Source of the DNA: Weeksellaceae bacterium
Lineage (GTDB): Bacteria > Bacteroidota > Bacteroidia > Flavobacteriales > Weeksellaceae
Direction: 5' to 3'
NCBI GenBank assembly: GCA_028694715.1
Contig: JAQVKJ010000049.1
Location: 1-7,702, forward strand
Length of the DNA: 7,702 nt
Part shown: positions 1 through 6,335 of the stretch, piece after piece
Position numbering within the stretch: the first letter of the stretch is position 1
Layout: each line of letters opens with the position of its first letter
The notes under the pieces: generated by a model
Told to the model about the DNA's origin: nothing
The model's input: the letters and a program-made list of their open reading frames with translations, nothing else
The model's database searches: none
Position numbers and translations under genes: made by a program

Positions 1-1007
1 GGCATCACGCTGAATTGTCCGAGGGAATGTTTGACTGCCACCCTGAGTATGGCATATATGCTGTGTTCATCTTCAAATTTGATTTCGGTTTTAGTGGGAT
101 GAATGTTGATGTCAATTTTTGAAGGGTCGATTTCGAGGTACAAAAAATAGGACGGAAAATACTGGGGTTGGAGCAAATTCTCAAACGCATCCATCACCGC
201 TTTGTTCATGTAATTGCTTTTGATAAAACGACGGTTCACAAAAAAGTACTGTTCGCCTCTTTGTTTTTTTGCACTCTCTGGTTTCCCAACATACCCCGAG
301 ATTCTTACCACATCGGTTTCTTCGCTGACGGGCACAAGATTATTTTCCGCTTTTCGTCCAAAAATCTGAACGATTCTTTGTTTGGGTTTGGAATTTCTCA
401 ACACATAAACTTCTGAATCATTGTGGAAAAATCTAAAGCTGATTTGCTCGTGTGCCAATGCTACCCTGAGGAATTCGTCTTGAATGTGTCTGAGTTCTAC
501 TTGATTGGATTTCAAGAAGTTTCTTCTGGCCGGTACATTGTAAAAAAGATTTTTGACCATGACCGAAGTCCCCATTTGCGCTGCCACCGGAAGTTGGTCT
601 CTCACCGTGCCGCCTTCAATTATCAGTTTGGTGCCGAGGTCGTCTTTTTCTTTTTTTGATACTGCTTCTATTTGAGCCACGGCAGCAATTGAAGGTAGCG
701 CTTCTCCTCTGAATCCCTTGGTGTGTATGTTGAAAATGTCGTCTGTGGTTCTGATTTTTGAAGTGGCATGCCTTTCAAAGGCCATCCTCAGGTCGGTTAC
801 GCTCATTCCGCTGCCATCGTCCACTACTTGAATCAGTGTCCGGCCTGCGTCCTTGACAATTAAATCTATGGTGGTTGCGCCGGCGTCCACAGCGTTTTCA
901 ATCAGTTCTTTGACTACTGAGGCCGGCCGCTGCACAACCTCACCGGCAGCTATCTGATTGGCCACATGGTCGGGCAAAAGTTGAATAATATCGGTTGTGG
1001 AAATCAT
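1..1007 (-). CDS. mutL: DNA mismatch repair protein MutL, N-terminal part (cut by the left edge)
   Basis: MutL links MutS mismatch recognition to strand incision in DNA mismatch repair. The frame starts with ATG at 1007 and stays open to base 1, giving 335 codons; the C-terminal dimerisation region lies outside. The GHKL ATPase motifs are clear: [10 protein letters not shown] at residues 16-25, [12 protein letters not shown] at 33-44 (E34 and N38 match catalytic E29 and magnesium-binding N33 of E. coli MutL), DDGSGM at 63-68 and [10 protein letters not shown] at 98-107. The transducer domain follows, with NVPARRNFL and, near the edge, [12 protein letters not shown], whose K306 corresponds to the conserved lysine of that motif. 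The ATG lies just before the first conserved block, as usual for the family. No Shine-Dalgarno sequence precedes it, and a TAACTTTG octamer lies only six bases upstream. The C-terminal half probably carries the endonuclease site, because this phylum generally lacks MutH; that part is inference. Confidence 0.97.
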   Translation of the reverse strand, partial: MISTTDIIQLLPDHVANQIAAGEVVQRPASVVKELIENAVDAGATTIDLIVKDAGRTLIQVVDDGSGMSVTDLRMAFERHATSKIRTTDDIFNIHTKGFRGEALPSIAAVAQIEAVSKKEKDDLGTKLIIEGGTVRDQLPVAAQMGTSVMVKNLFYNVPARRNFLKSNQVELRHIQDEFLRVALAHEQISFRFFHNDSEVYVLRNSKPKQRIVQIFGRKAENNLVPVSEETDVVRISGYVGKPESAKKQRGEQYFFVNRRFIKSNYMNKAVMDAFENLLQPQYFPSYFLYLEIDPSKIDINIHPTKTEIKFEDEHSIYAILRVAVKHSLGQFSVM

Positions 1008-1013
1008 AATCAG

Positions 1014-1021
1014 CAAAGTTA
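1014..1021 (-). promoter_or_regulatory. Probable -7 promoter element of mutL
   Basis: Read on the minus strand this is TAACTTTG, an exact match to the Bacteroidota -7 consensus TAnnTTTG. It ends six bases before the mutL ATG, so a start about 5-7 bases downstream would give an almost leaderless mRNA. The -33 TTG is not perfect; the nearest candidate is TTC with a 20-base spacer. The same octamer occurs at 5440-5447 in front of the cell-division cluster. Confidence 0.4.
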
Positions 1022-1086
1022 CAAATCCAAATCCGAAATTTGAAATGTGCCGTACATGATTTTATTTTATAAAATTAAATGATTGG

Positions 1087-1215
1087 TTACCCGAAAGTTT
1101 GATGTTGTTCAATCAACACATGATTTTTATCAAGAAAGTCAATCCCGATTAAAAATGTTTTGTTTTTCAATCCTCTTATAAATTCATCTTGGTCCACGGT
1201 TCTTAGGTTAATTAT
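1087..1215 (-). other. Short open frame of unknown meaning, possible gene remnant
   Basis: In the spacer between the receptor gene and mutL, the minus strand has 42 sense codons followed by TAA at 1087-1089. The frame has no ATG start; the only plausible start is GTG at 1197 (36 residues). The translation includes FIRGLKNKTFLIGIDFLDKN, which looks protein-like, with alternating hydrophobic positions. The LIGIDFLDK stretch loosely recalls the LIGxDFL segment near the end of retropepsin-like aspartic proteases, but no catalytic D-T/S-G motif is present. It could be the decayed tail of a gene, a small protein, or chance. No function is assigned. Confidence 0.2.
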
Positions 1216-1257
1216 CTACAATTAAACACAACTCAGATTCCGTATTGTTTGGATTCA

Positions 1258-3708
1258 TTAGAATTTCATTCTGATTTTGGCATTCAAAAATCTTCCGGTC
1301 AATCGATTGGGTACACCGTAAACCCTTGATGAATTCACATCTCTCACCCAGGTATTGCTGATTTCGTTTCTGATGTCGAAAATATTGAAAATATCCAGTC
1401 CGATGGACAGTTCCTTGAAATTTTTCCAGAAATTTCCTTTGGCCTTCAATTCGTTCTGATTGATGATTTCTTTCACAAAACCTATGTCCACTCTTTTGTA
1501 ATCGCTCAGATATGAAGTGTAGTCATAAGGATCGGTCATTGGAGGTGCACCGTTGGGCAAGCCGGATGCATAAACCAAGTTTACATTTACTTTGAAAGAG
1601 GGCAAAATCGGCATATAATCTTGGAAGAAGATCGAAGCCCTGAATCTTGGGTCGGTTGGCAGTGGAATTTCTCCTCGTTTGTCTATGTTCTGAAAAGCCC
1701 TTGCATAGGACAGACTCAACCAAGAATCGACGCCTTCCACAAATTGACCAAAGAGCCTGAAATCAAGTCCATATCCGTGCCCTTTTGAATTGTTGTCCGC
1801 TGTGTATCTGACTCTTACATTGTCCACAAAATAGGGGTTCAGGTCATTGAGGATTTTGTAATAAGCTTCGGTGGTCATTTTGAAATCACGGTTCCACATC
1901 TTGAATTCATAATCATTGCCCAAAATGAAATGAATCGATTGTTGTGCCTTCACCTCATTGTTTAGACTTCCGTCCAGCCTGCGAATTTCTCGGTAGAAGG
2001 GCGGCTGATAATATATTCCGGTATTGAACCTGAAGGTCATGTTTGTTGCTTTCCAGTCAGGTTTGATGGCGATTTGTGCCCTTGGGCTGATGTTCCATTC
2101 TTCGTTAAAATCCCAGTAGGTTGCTCGAATACCACCGTTGACCAGCACCTTTGATTTTCCCCAGAAAAATCTTTTTGTGTATTGAGCGAATCCGGCATAA
2201 CGATTAGATTTTAATTCGTTTCTGGCGTGAACACTGTAATTCAATACAAAATCACTTTCGTCTGAAACACCAGGATAATATGGGTTCGGAATGGAATAAC
2301 CGGTTGAATCCACATATTGCCATTCGCTTAGCAAATCGCGAATGTCTTCTTGCTGAAATTTCACCCCCCATTCCAAGTCGCTGTTCACATCAAATTTGTA
2401 CTTCCCTCTGTGCTGTATTCCAATGACCATTGCATCCAGATTATTTCTTGCGTGGTCAATCTGACTGCCTATATCATATGTTGAAACTGTGTTTCCGTCG
2501 CCGTCCAGTTCATTGATCAGATAAGCACCGTAGATATCAAAATATTCTTTTTCCTTTGAATGAAACCCAAATGCATCCAACACCAGATTAAGCCGAGCAT
2601 TCGGTTTGTGATGAAGGGTGAGCGAAGCCGACTCAGTCGTGAAGAGGTCTTCTTCGTTTCCGTCATAAAAAACTTTCAGACTCATCGGACTGTCGAGTGT
2701 TCCGAATTTGGTTTCACGGTCTTTGGGAATCATCTCAAATTTACTGTCTGTTTTTGCTCCAAGAAAAGACAACTCCCATTTGGAATTGAATTTGTAATTC
2801 AAACTTGCCTGCACATCATAATAAACAGGATTCATGTCCGAATTGCTGTCTAAGGTTTTCAACACCAGATTTCTGTTTTGATACCTGCCGCCGATGATGG
2901 CCGAAAATTTCTGGTTTTTTGAAGCGGTTCCCAAAGTCAAACTTCCACCCATCAGACTGGCTTCAATGGCACCTTCAAATGATTTGGGTCTTTTGTAAAT
3001 GATGTCGAGCACGCTCGACATTTTGTCGCCGTATTTGGGTTCCCACCCACCTGCCGAAAAGTTAACTGCATCGGTCATGCTGGGATTGACAAAACCGAGT
3101 CCTTCTTGTTCCCCGGATCGAATCAGTTGAGGTTTGTAAATTTCAATTCCATTGACATAAATCAGGTTCTCGTCATAATTTCCTCCTCGTACGCGGTATT
3201 GCGATGAAAGTTCTGAACCCACACTAACAGTGGGCAAACTTCCTATCATTTCAGTAATACCACCGGTGATTCCGATGCTCGCATCAATGGTCGCAGGGTC
3301 AAAGGAAATGCTGTTGAGTGGTTTTTCGGGCAAAGGTTGAAAAATAACCGCCTCGCCCAGTAATATGCTTTCGGTGTCTGGCGCAAGCATTACGAACAAC
3401 TCTTTGGTTTCTCCTTCGCTCAGATAAAGGGTTTCGGTGTATGGCAATCGACCTTCCAAGTCAAAACTCAGACTGATTTCTGTATTTGCCTGAACACTTA
3501 TACTGAATTCTCCGTTGCCATCTGTATAGGTGGTGGAAGCGCCGTCAGTAATTTTGACATCCATCAAAGGGAACTGATATTCATCGATAATTCTCCCCAT
3601 AATGTCGGCATGCTGTGCTTTGGACAAGCCAAAAATTAAAACAAAAACAAGAATCAGTTTAATTCTTGTTGAAATTTGCAGTGTATGTTGCTGTATTGTC
3701 TTTTTCAT
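1258..3708 (-). CDS. TonB-dependent outer-membrane receptor with carboxypeptidase-regulatory-like N-terminal domain
   Basis: This is an outer-membrane beta-barrel receptor that imports a ligand using energy from TonB/ExbBD; the substrate is unknown. It has 816 residues. A basic start followed by a hydrophobic stretch at about 16-29 and cleavage near LSKA|Q (31/32) form the signal peptide. Residues about 35-112 are a carboxypeptidase-regulatory-like beta-sandwich (DIMGRIIDEYQFPLMDVKI, then YTDGNGEFSISV). The plug follows at about 135-245, with QYRVRGGNYDENLIYVNGIE and AGGWEPKYGDKMSSVLDI. The remaining roughly 570 residues are barrel strands with aromatic-rich turns, ending in KIRMKF with the C-terminal phenylalanine typical of BAM substrates. 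It is shorter than SusC proteins (about 1000 residues) and has no SusD neighbour, so a glycan role is not supported. The ATG at 3708 supplies the signal peptide, and no later ATG does so. The start lies 50 bases inside the upstream peptidase gene, implying co-transcription. Confidence 0.93.
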   Translation of the reverse strand: MKKTIQQHTLQISTRIKLILVFVLIFGLSKAQHADIMGRIIDEYQFPLMDVKITDGASTTYTDGNGEFSISVQANTEISLSFDLEGRLPYTETLYLSEGETKELFVMLAPDTESILLGEAVIFQPLPEKPLNSISFDPATIDASIGITGGITEMIGSLPTVSVGSELSSQYRVRGGNYDENLIYVNGIEIYKPQLIRSGEQEGLGFVNPSMTDAVNFSAGGWEPKYGDKMSSVLDIIYKRPKSFEGAIEASLMGGSLTLGTASKNQKFSAIIGGRYQNRNLVLKTLDSNSDMNPVYYDVQASLNYKFNSKWELSFLGAKTDSKFEMIPKDRETKFGTLDSPMSLKVFYDGNEEDLFTTESASLTLHHKPNARLNLVLDAFGFHSKEKEYFDIYGAYLINELDGDGNTVSTYDIGSQIDHARNNLDAMVIGIQHRGKYKFDVNSDLEWGVKFQQEDIRDLLSEWQYVDSTGYSIPNPYYPGVSDESDFVLNYSVHARNELKSNRYAGFAQYTKRFFWGKSKVLVNGGIRATYWDFNEEWNISPRAQIAIKPDWKATNMTFRFNTGIYYQPPFYREIRRLDGSLNNEVKAQQSIHFILGNDYEFKMWNRDFKMTTEAYYKILNDLNPYFVDNVRVRYTADNNSKGHGYGLDFRLFGQFVEGVDSWLSLSYARAFQNIDKRGEIPLPTDPRFRASIFFQDYMPILPSFKVNVNLVYASGLPNGAPPMTDPYDYTSYLSDYKRVDIGFVKEIINQNELKAKGNFWKNFKELSIGLDIFNIFDIRNEISNTWVRDVNSSRVYGVPNRLTGRFLNAKIRMKF

Positions 3709-5341
3709 CCCAAACTTTTAATTCCAGTTGATGTTTTCCGTTAGGAATCCCTTCGCGGTTCAAATCAATGGTCAGGCTGTTTGTTTTTGAATCATATTCA
3801 GCCAAAACCCATTCACTGTCAATAAAAGCAGAATATCCTTTGATGCCGGTCTGACTGTCTTTTATTGTGAAACGAATGACTCCTTTTGAGCCGGTAAATG
3901 TACTGTTTTCTTTGATATTAATCGCTGTAATTGTTGGTTTTGTATTGTCGATATCCACAGAGAAAACGCCAAAATCTCTGACTTGTGCAACGACTTTACC
4001 GTTTTTGTATTCGGCTGCAGTATAATCGGTTCTCCATTTTCCACGGTACTGGTATTCCCGTTTGATTACCGCTTTGCTGAGTTGTGCCGCAGGGATTCCT
4101 TCAGGTACCATAGTGAGGGTGTAGTAATTGTGAACCGGCACATACCAGTCGTGTACATAATGTTTTCCACTGGCTGATTTTTTGTATTTGAATTCGATGT
4201 CGTCATAAATCGTCCCTCGGGGCATAAAAATTTCGATACCATCCTGTTTGTAATAATTCTCTTCATCCCATCTAAAAATGAGGGCGTCAGGATTGGCATT
4301 TTTTCCTATGGGAGCCGCTTTCCCGTTGATTTTAAAGTGCGCTGTATTTTTATTGCCGGCAAAATCCATGGCTTCGATGCGTACATTGTATGTTTTGCCG
4401 TCTTCGGCCTCAATGATGCCGTTGTTTTTGACATCGGTAAACATTTTTAACGGATTTCCTTCGGGCTGAAAAAGCTGATACACCCAACTGAAATTTTTGG
4501 ATTTGTCTTCGTAATCTATCAGCCGGTTGATGGCCCGCATATCGTTCCAATTCAGTCGGTCAGCGGTGAATGTAAAATAAGGTTCATCGTTCACAAACAG
4601 ACTGATTTTGTAGGTTCCATTGTTGTTGTCAGCCCCGTTTTGCCTGTCATAAGTTTTGATGCCGAAACCAACCTTCCCGGACACATCCAAGTTTGCGCCA
4701 TTTGCAATGGACTGTCGACCGGTTTTCCCGTTTACAGTTCCTTCCACCGCATAGGCGAACAGTCCGTTGATTAGCGGTTGACGGGTATCGGGTATGTCCA
4801 TTCCGAACAAAAATGGATTGACGGGTTCTTCGGTTTTTGTGTCCCTGACTTCAAAATGGAGGTGAGGTCCGCCCGAGCTCCCCGAATTTCCAGACAGCGC
4901 AATTATATCACCGGATTTGACCGTGATTTCATGGGCTTTTGGATAAATTTCCACTGCAAAACTTTGCTGTGCATATTGATAATCTCTGACAAATCTCTGA
5001 ATTTCATCGCTGAATTTCTGAAGATGAGCATAAACACTGGTGTAGCCGTTGGGATGGTCGATGTAAATTGCATTCCCATATCCCCTGGGTGAGACATTGA
5101 TTCTCGAAACATACCCGTCTGCAACTGAATAAACCCTGTAGCCTTCTTTCTGATTGGTTTTGATATCGATTCCGCTGTGAAAGTGGTTGGTTCTCAATTC
5201 ACCAAAGTTACCGGACAGATAATTTGTGATGCCAAGAGGATTTCTGAAATCGTTTTGTGGATATTTTTTTATCTCCTCAGTACTTTGTGCCGTAGCAGTG
5301 GATATTAAAAATCCCAGCAACAAAACAATGAATTTATTCAT
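3659..5341 (-). CDS. Secreted M23 (LytM/lysostaphin-like) zinc metallopeptidase
   Basis: This is probably a periplasmic or surface endopeptidase cutting peptide cross-links in peptidoglycan. The protein has 560 residues. Residues 1-18 form a signal peptide (MNKFIVLLLGFLISTATA, then Q19). The M23 domain spans about 38-185 and has every key residue: zinc ligands H55 and D59 in HSGID and H162 in HLHFE, with catalytic histidines H106 (YAHL) and H160. An extra segment of about 35 residues lies between YAHL and the GNSGSSGGPHLHFE motif. Residues about 200-470 are beta-rich and unrecognised. The C-terminal part, about 470-560, looks like an Ig-like fold (DNTKPTITAINI, KDSQTGIKGYSAFID, HQLELKVWDEKDNTATY). 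I chose ATG at 5341 over a TTG six codons upstream because it places the signal peptide at the N-terminus. The gene heads an operon with the overlapping receptor gene. Enzyme activity is well supported; the natural substrate is inferred. Confidence 0.92.
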   Translation of the reverse strand: MNKFIVLLLGFLISTATAQSTEEIKKYPQNDFRNPLGITNYLSGNFGELRTNHFHSGIDIKTNQKEGYRVYSVADGYVSRINVSPRGYGNAIYIDHPNGYTSVYAHLQKFSDEIQRFVRDYQYAQQSFAVEIYPKAHEITVKSGDIIALSGNSGSSGGPHLHFEVRDTKTEEPVNPFLFGMDIPDTRQPLINGLFAYAVEGTVNGKTGRQSIANGANLDVSGKVGFGIKTYDRQNGADNNNGTYKISLFVNDEPYFTFTADRLNWNDMRAINRLIDYEDKSKNFSWVYQLFQPEGNPLKMFTDVKNNGIIEAEDGKTYNVRIEAMDFAGNKNTAHFKINGKAAPIGKNANPDALIFRWDEENYYKQDGIEIFMPRGTIYDDIEFKYKKSASGKHYVHDWYVPVHNYYTLTMVPEGIPAAQLSKAVIKREYQYRGKWRTDYTAAEYKNGKVVAQVRDFGVFSVDIDNTKPTITAINIKENSTFTGSKGVIRFTIKDSQTGIKGYSAFIDSEWVLAEYDSKTNSLTIDLNREGIPNGKHQLELKVWDEKDNTATYTANFNKN

Positions 5342-5356
5342 GAGGTTTAATTTGGA

Positions 5357-5364
5357 CAAAAATA
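5357..5364 (-). promoter_or_regulatory. Possible -7 promoter element of the peptidase-receptor operon
   Basis: The minus strand reads TATTTTTG, matching TAnnTTTG, and ends 15 bases before the ATG at 5341. A TTC with a 17-base spacer is the nearest -33 candidate, an imperfect match to TTG. The region is very AT-rich, so a chance match is possible. Its position inside the divergent intergenic region supports it. Confidence 0.4.
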
Positions 5365-5414
5365 TAAATTTAAGCTTAAGTGAAAAGTTAAACCGCCAAA
5401 ATTAAAAAGGACAA

Positions 5415-5447
5415 TTGATAGAATTCCAGCAAAAAATATTAACTTTG
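5415..5447 (+). promoter_or_regulatory. Bacteroidota-type promoter of the coiled-coil/zapA cluster
   Basis: TTG at 5415-5417 and TAACTTTG at 5440-5447 match the -33 (TTG) and -7 (TAnnTTTG) elements, with a 22-base spacer that is within the range known for the phylum. Transcription would start near 5453, leaving a leader of roughly 30 bases before the ATG at 5487. The stretch before that ATG is AT-rich and lacks a Shine-Dalgarno sequence, as is usual in this phylum. This is the best complete promoter match in the window. Confidence 0.6.
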
Positions 5448-5486
5448 CTATAAATAAGTTGGGACTAATAAAAGTTCTCTTATCAA

Positions 5487-5786
5487 ATGAACCAGAATGA
5501 TCATAATTTTATGAAGCTTGAACAGGGAGTCCGTCGTTTGTCGGCTGCCTACAGAGATATTATAAAAGAAAAGAAAACACTAGAGAAAGAAGTAGAAGCA
5601 TTGAACAAAAAATTGAGTGTGATGCAGTCTGAGGCACTGACAATGAGGAATGACAATGAAAGGCTGAGGATGGCAAGCGCGCTTCTGGGTGACACAAATC
5701 ACAGGAGATTGATGAAAACGAGGGTCAACAAACTTATCAAGGAACTGGATGTTTGTATCGCTCAGATTAAAAACGACAAAAAATGA
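5487..5786 (+). CDS. Small coiled-coil protein coupled to ZapA, possible ZapB-like division factor
   Basis: The product is 99 residues, soluble, with no signal peptide or membrane segment. Residues about 20-65 form a charged coiled coil with heptad-spaced hydrophobics (KEKKTLEKEVEALNKKL, then RNDNERLRMAS). A second helical, basic segment follows at about 73-95 (RLMKTRVNKLIKELDVCIAQ). The stop codon overlaps the zapA start in ATGA, so the two are very likely translated as a coupled pair. Tight pairing with zapA suggests a role at the Z ring. E. coli ZapB is also a short coiled coil that binds ZapA, but it is not adjacent to zapA there, and the C-terminal segment here is not a ZapB feature. I do not recognise a named family, and the function is inferred from context only. 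A second in-frame ATG at codon 9 is an alternative start, but the first fits the promoter distance well. Confidence 0.85.
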   Translation: MNQNDHNFMKLEQGVRRLSAAYRDIIKEKKTLEKEVEALNKKLSVMQSEALTMRNDNERLRMASALLGDTNHRRLMKTRVNKLIKELDVCIAQIKNDKK

Positions 5787-6079
5787 ACAGTCTGAAGGTG
5801 AAAATCAATATTGCAGGTAGATTTTACCCTTTGACAATCAATGCGGAAGAAGAAGAGGCTGTGAGACAGGCCGGTAAAGAAATCAACCGGCTGGTACAGG
5901 AGTTTGAAGACCGCTATGCGGTGACCGACAAACAAGATGCAATCTCAATGGTTGCTCTGCAGATGGCATCAAAATACAATCTGCTGAAACAGTCGGGAGA
6001 AGGAAGTGACAGAGAAGTGAATCAAAAAATGATGGAATTGACCGAATTCATTGAAAGAGAATTAGAAGAAAAAAAATAA
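5783..6079 (+). CDS. zapA: Cell division protein ZapA
   Basis: ZapA binds FtsZ and bundles its filaments, stabilising the cytokinetic Z ring at midcell. The 98-residue product has the family's usual length of about 100. The N-terminal globular domain (1-45) begins LKVKINIAGRFYPLTINAEE, the beta-beta pattern that opens ZapA proteins, followed by a helix with EEEAVRQAGKEINRLVQEF. The middle has the conserved alanine/methionine-rich helix DAISMVALQMASKYNLL (about 53-69), and the protein ends in an acidic and basic coiled coil (about 75-98) used for dimer and tetramer formation. The start ATG lies inside the stop of the preceding coiled-coil gene, indicating translational coupling. A candidate 6S RNA follows after 45 bases, an arrangement also found in Proteobacteria, where ssrS lies next to zapA. 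Confidence 0.92.
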   Translation: MNSLKVKINIAGRFYPLTINAEEEEAVRQAGKEINRLVQEFEDRYAVTDKQDAISMVALQMASKYNLLKQSGEGSDREVNQKMMELTEFIERELEEKK

Positions 6080-6124
6080 CAAAGAAGAGAAGTTCAGCTG
6101 CTTAAATGCAGTATTACATAGCAT

Positions 6125-6316
6125 ACCTACATTAGTTCTAACAATTTTTGGTAAACTCAACAAAGTTTTGTTACCGGGCCAAAGTTGTCCCGAAGGCGGG
6201 CCGCACTGCGCAGGCAGTTCAATTTTTTTGACAGCGGATACCTGACTGGCAAAATAACCCAAATCCTGTTTTTCAGGGGTTTACTCAAAACACTTTTAAC
6301 TAATGTAGGTTTTTTT
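6125..6316 (+). ncRNA. ssrS: Candidate 6S RNA between zapA and rny
   Basis: 6S RNA folds like an open promoter and binds housekeeping RNA polymerase, lowering transcription in slow growth. Here ACCTACATTAGTT (6125-6137) is perfectly complementary to AACTAATGTAGGT (6298-6310), closing about 186 nucleotides, the usual 6S size, and seven T follow. Inside, 6150-6158 pairs with 6277-6285 (nine pairs, two of them G-U), optionally extended by 6146-6149 with 6287-6290. The 3' strand then has a small hairpin CCTG-TTTTT-CAGG at 6265-6277, like the hairpin on the 3' side of the E. coli central bubble. Further in, 6170-6173 pairs with 6255-6258 and 6178-6181 with 6247-6250. The apical part has CCGC/GCGG (6201-6204 with 6234-6237) enclosing smaller hairpins. 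The promoter is unclear: TATTACAT at 6112-6119 is correctly spaced for a start near 6125 but a poor match. The alternative is a structured leader of rny. Confidence 0.68.
6298..6316 (+). terminator. 3' closing arm plus T-run of the candidate 6S RNA
   Basis: The 3' arm AACTAATGTAGGT is followed by six more T, giving seven in a row at 6310-6316. Its pairing partner lies about 160 bases upstream, and no strong local hairpin precedes the T-run. It therefore acts as a terminator only if the whole rod-shaped RNA has folded, or it marks a processed 3' end. Only 19 bases separate it from the rny ATG, so some read-through may feed rny. Confidence 0.5.
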
Positions 6317-6335
6317 ATGACTTAAAATTGATAAA

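Noticed and set aside
168..659. Two plus-strand open frames of about 80 codons
   Set aside because: They lie antisense to the well-supported mutL frame, encode no recognisable motifs and lack promoters; they are shadows of mutL.
1103..1118. Hairpin TGTTG/CAACA as a terminator for the receptor operon
   Set aside because: Only five mostly weak pairs, and on the minus strand no T-run follows it, so it does not qualify as an intrinsic terminator.
1258..3708. SusC-like glycan importer
   Set aside because: The protein is shorter than typical SusC, no SusD gene is adjacent, and there are no glycan-degrading enzymes nearby.
5342..5359. Six-codon upstream extension of the peptidase from TTG at 5359
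   Set aside because: It would put polar residues before an otherwise perfect signal peptide and overlap the -7-like octamer. The ATG at 5341 is the better start.
6098..6111. Hairpin CTGC-TTAAAT-GCAG as the zapA terminator
   Set aside because: Four base pairs and no T-run follow it, which is too weak for a terminator; it may instead be part of the region upstream of the RNA promoter.
6062..6262. Minus-strand open frame of 66 codons in the zapA-rny spacer
   Set aside because: It is antisense to the structured RNA region and to the zapA end, has a low-complexity C-terminus from the poly-A stretch, and shows no protein-like pattern.
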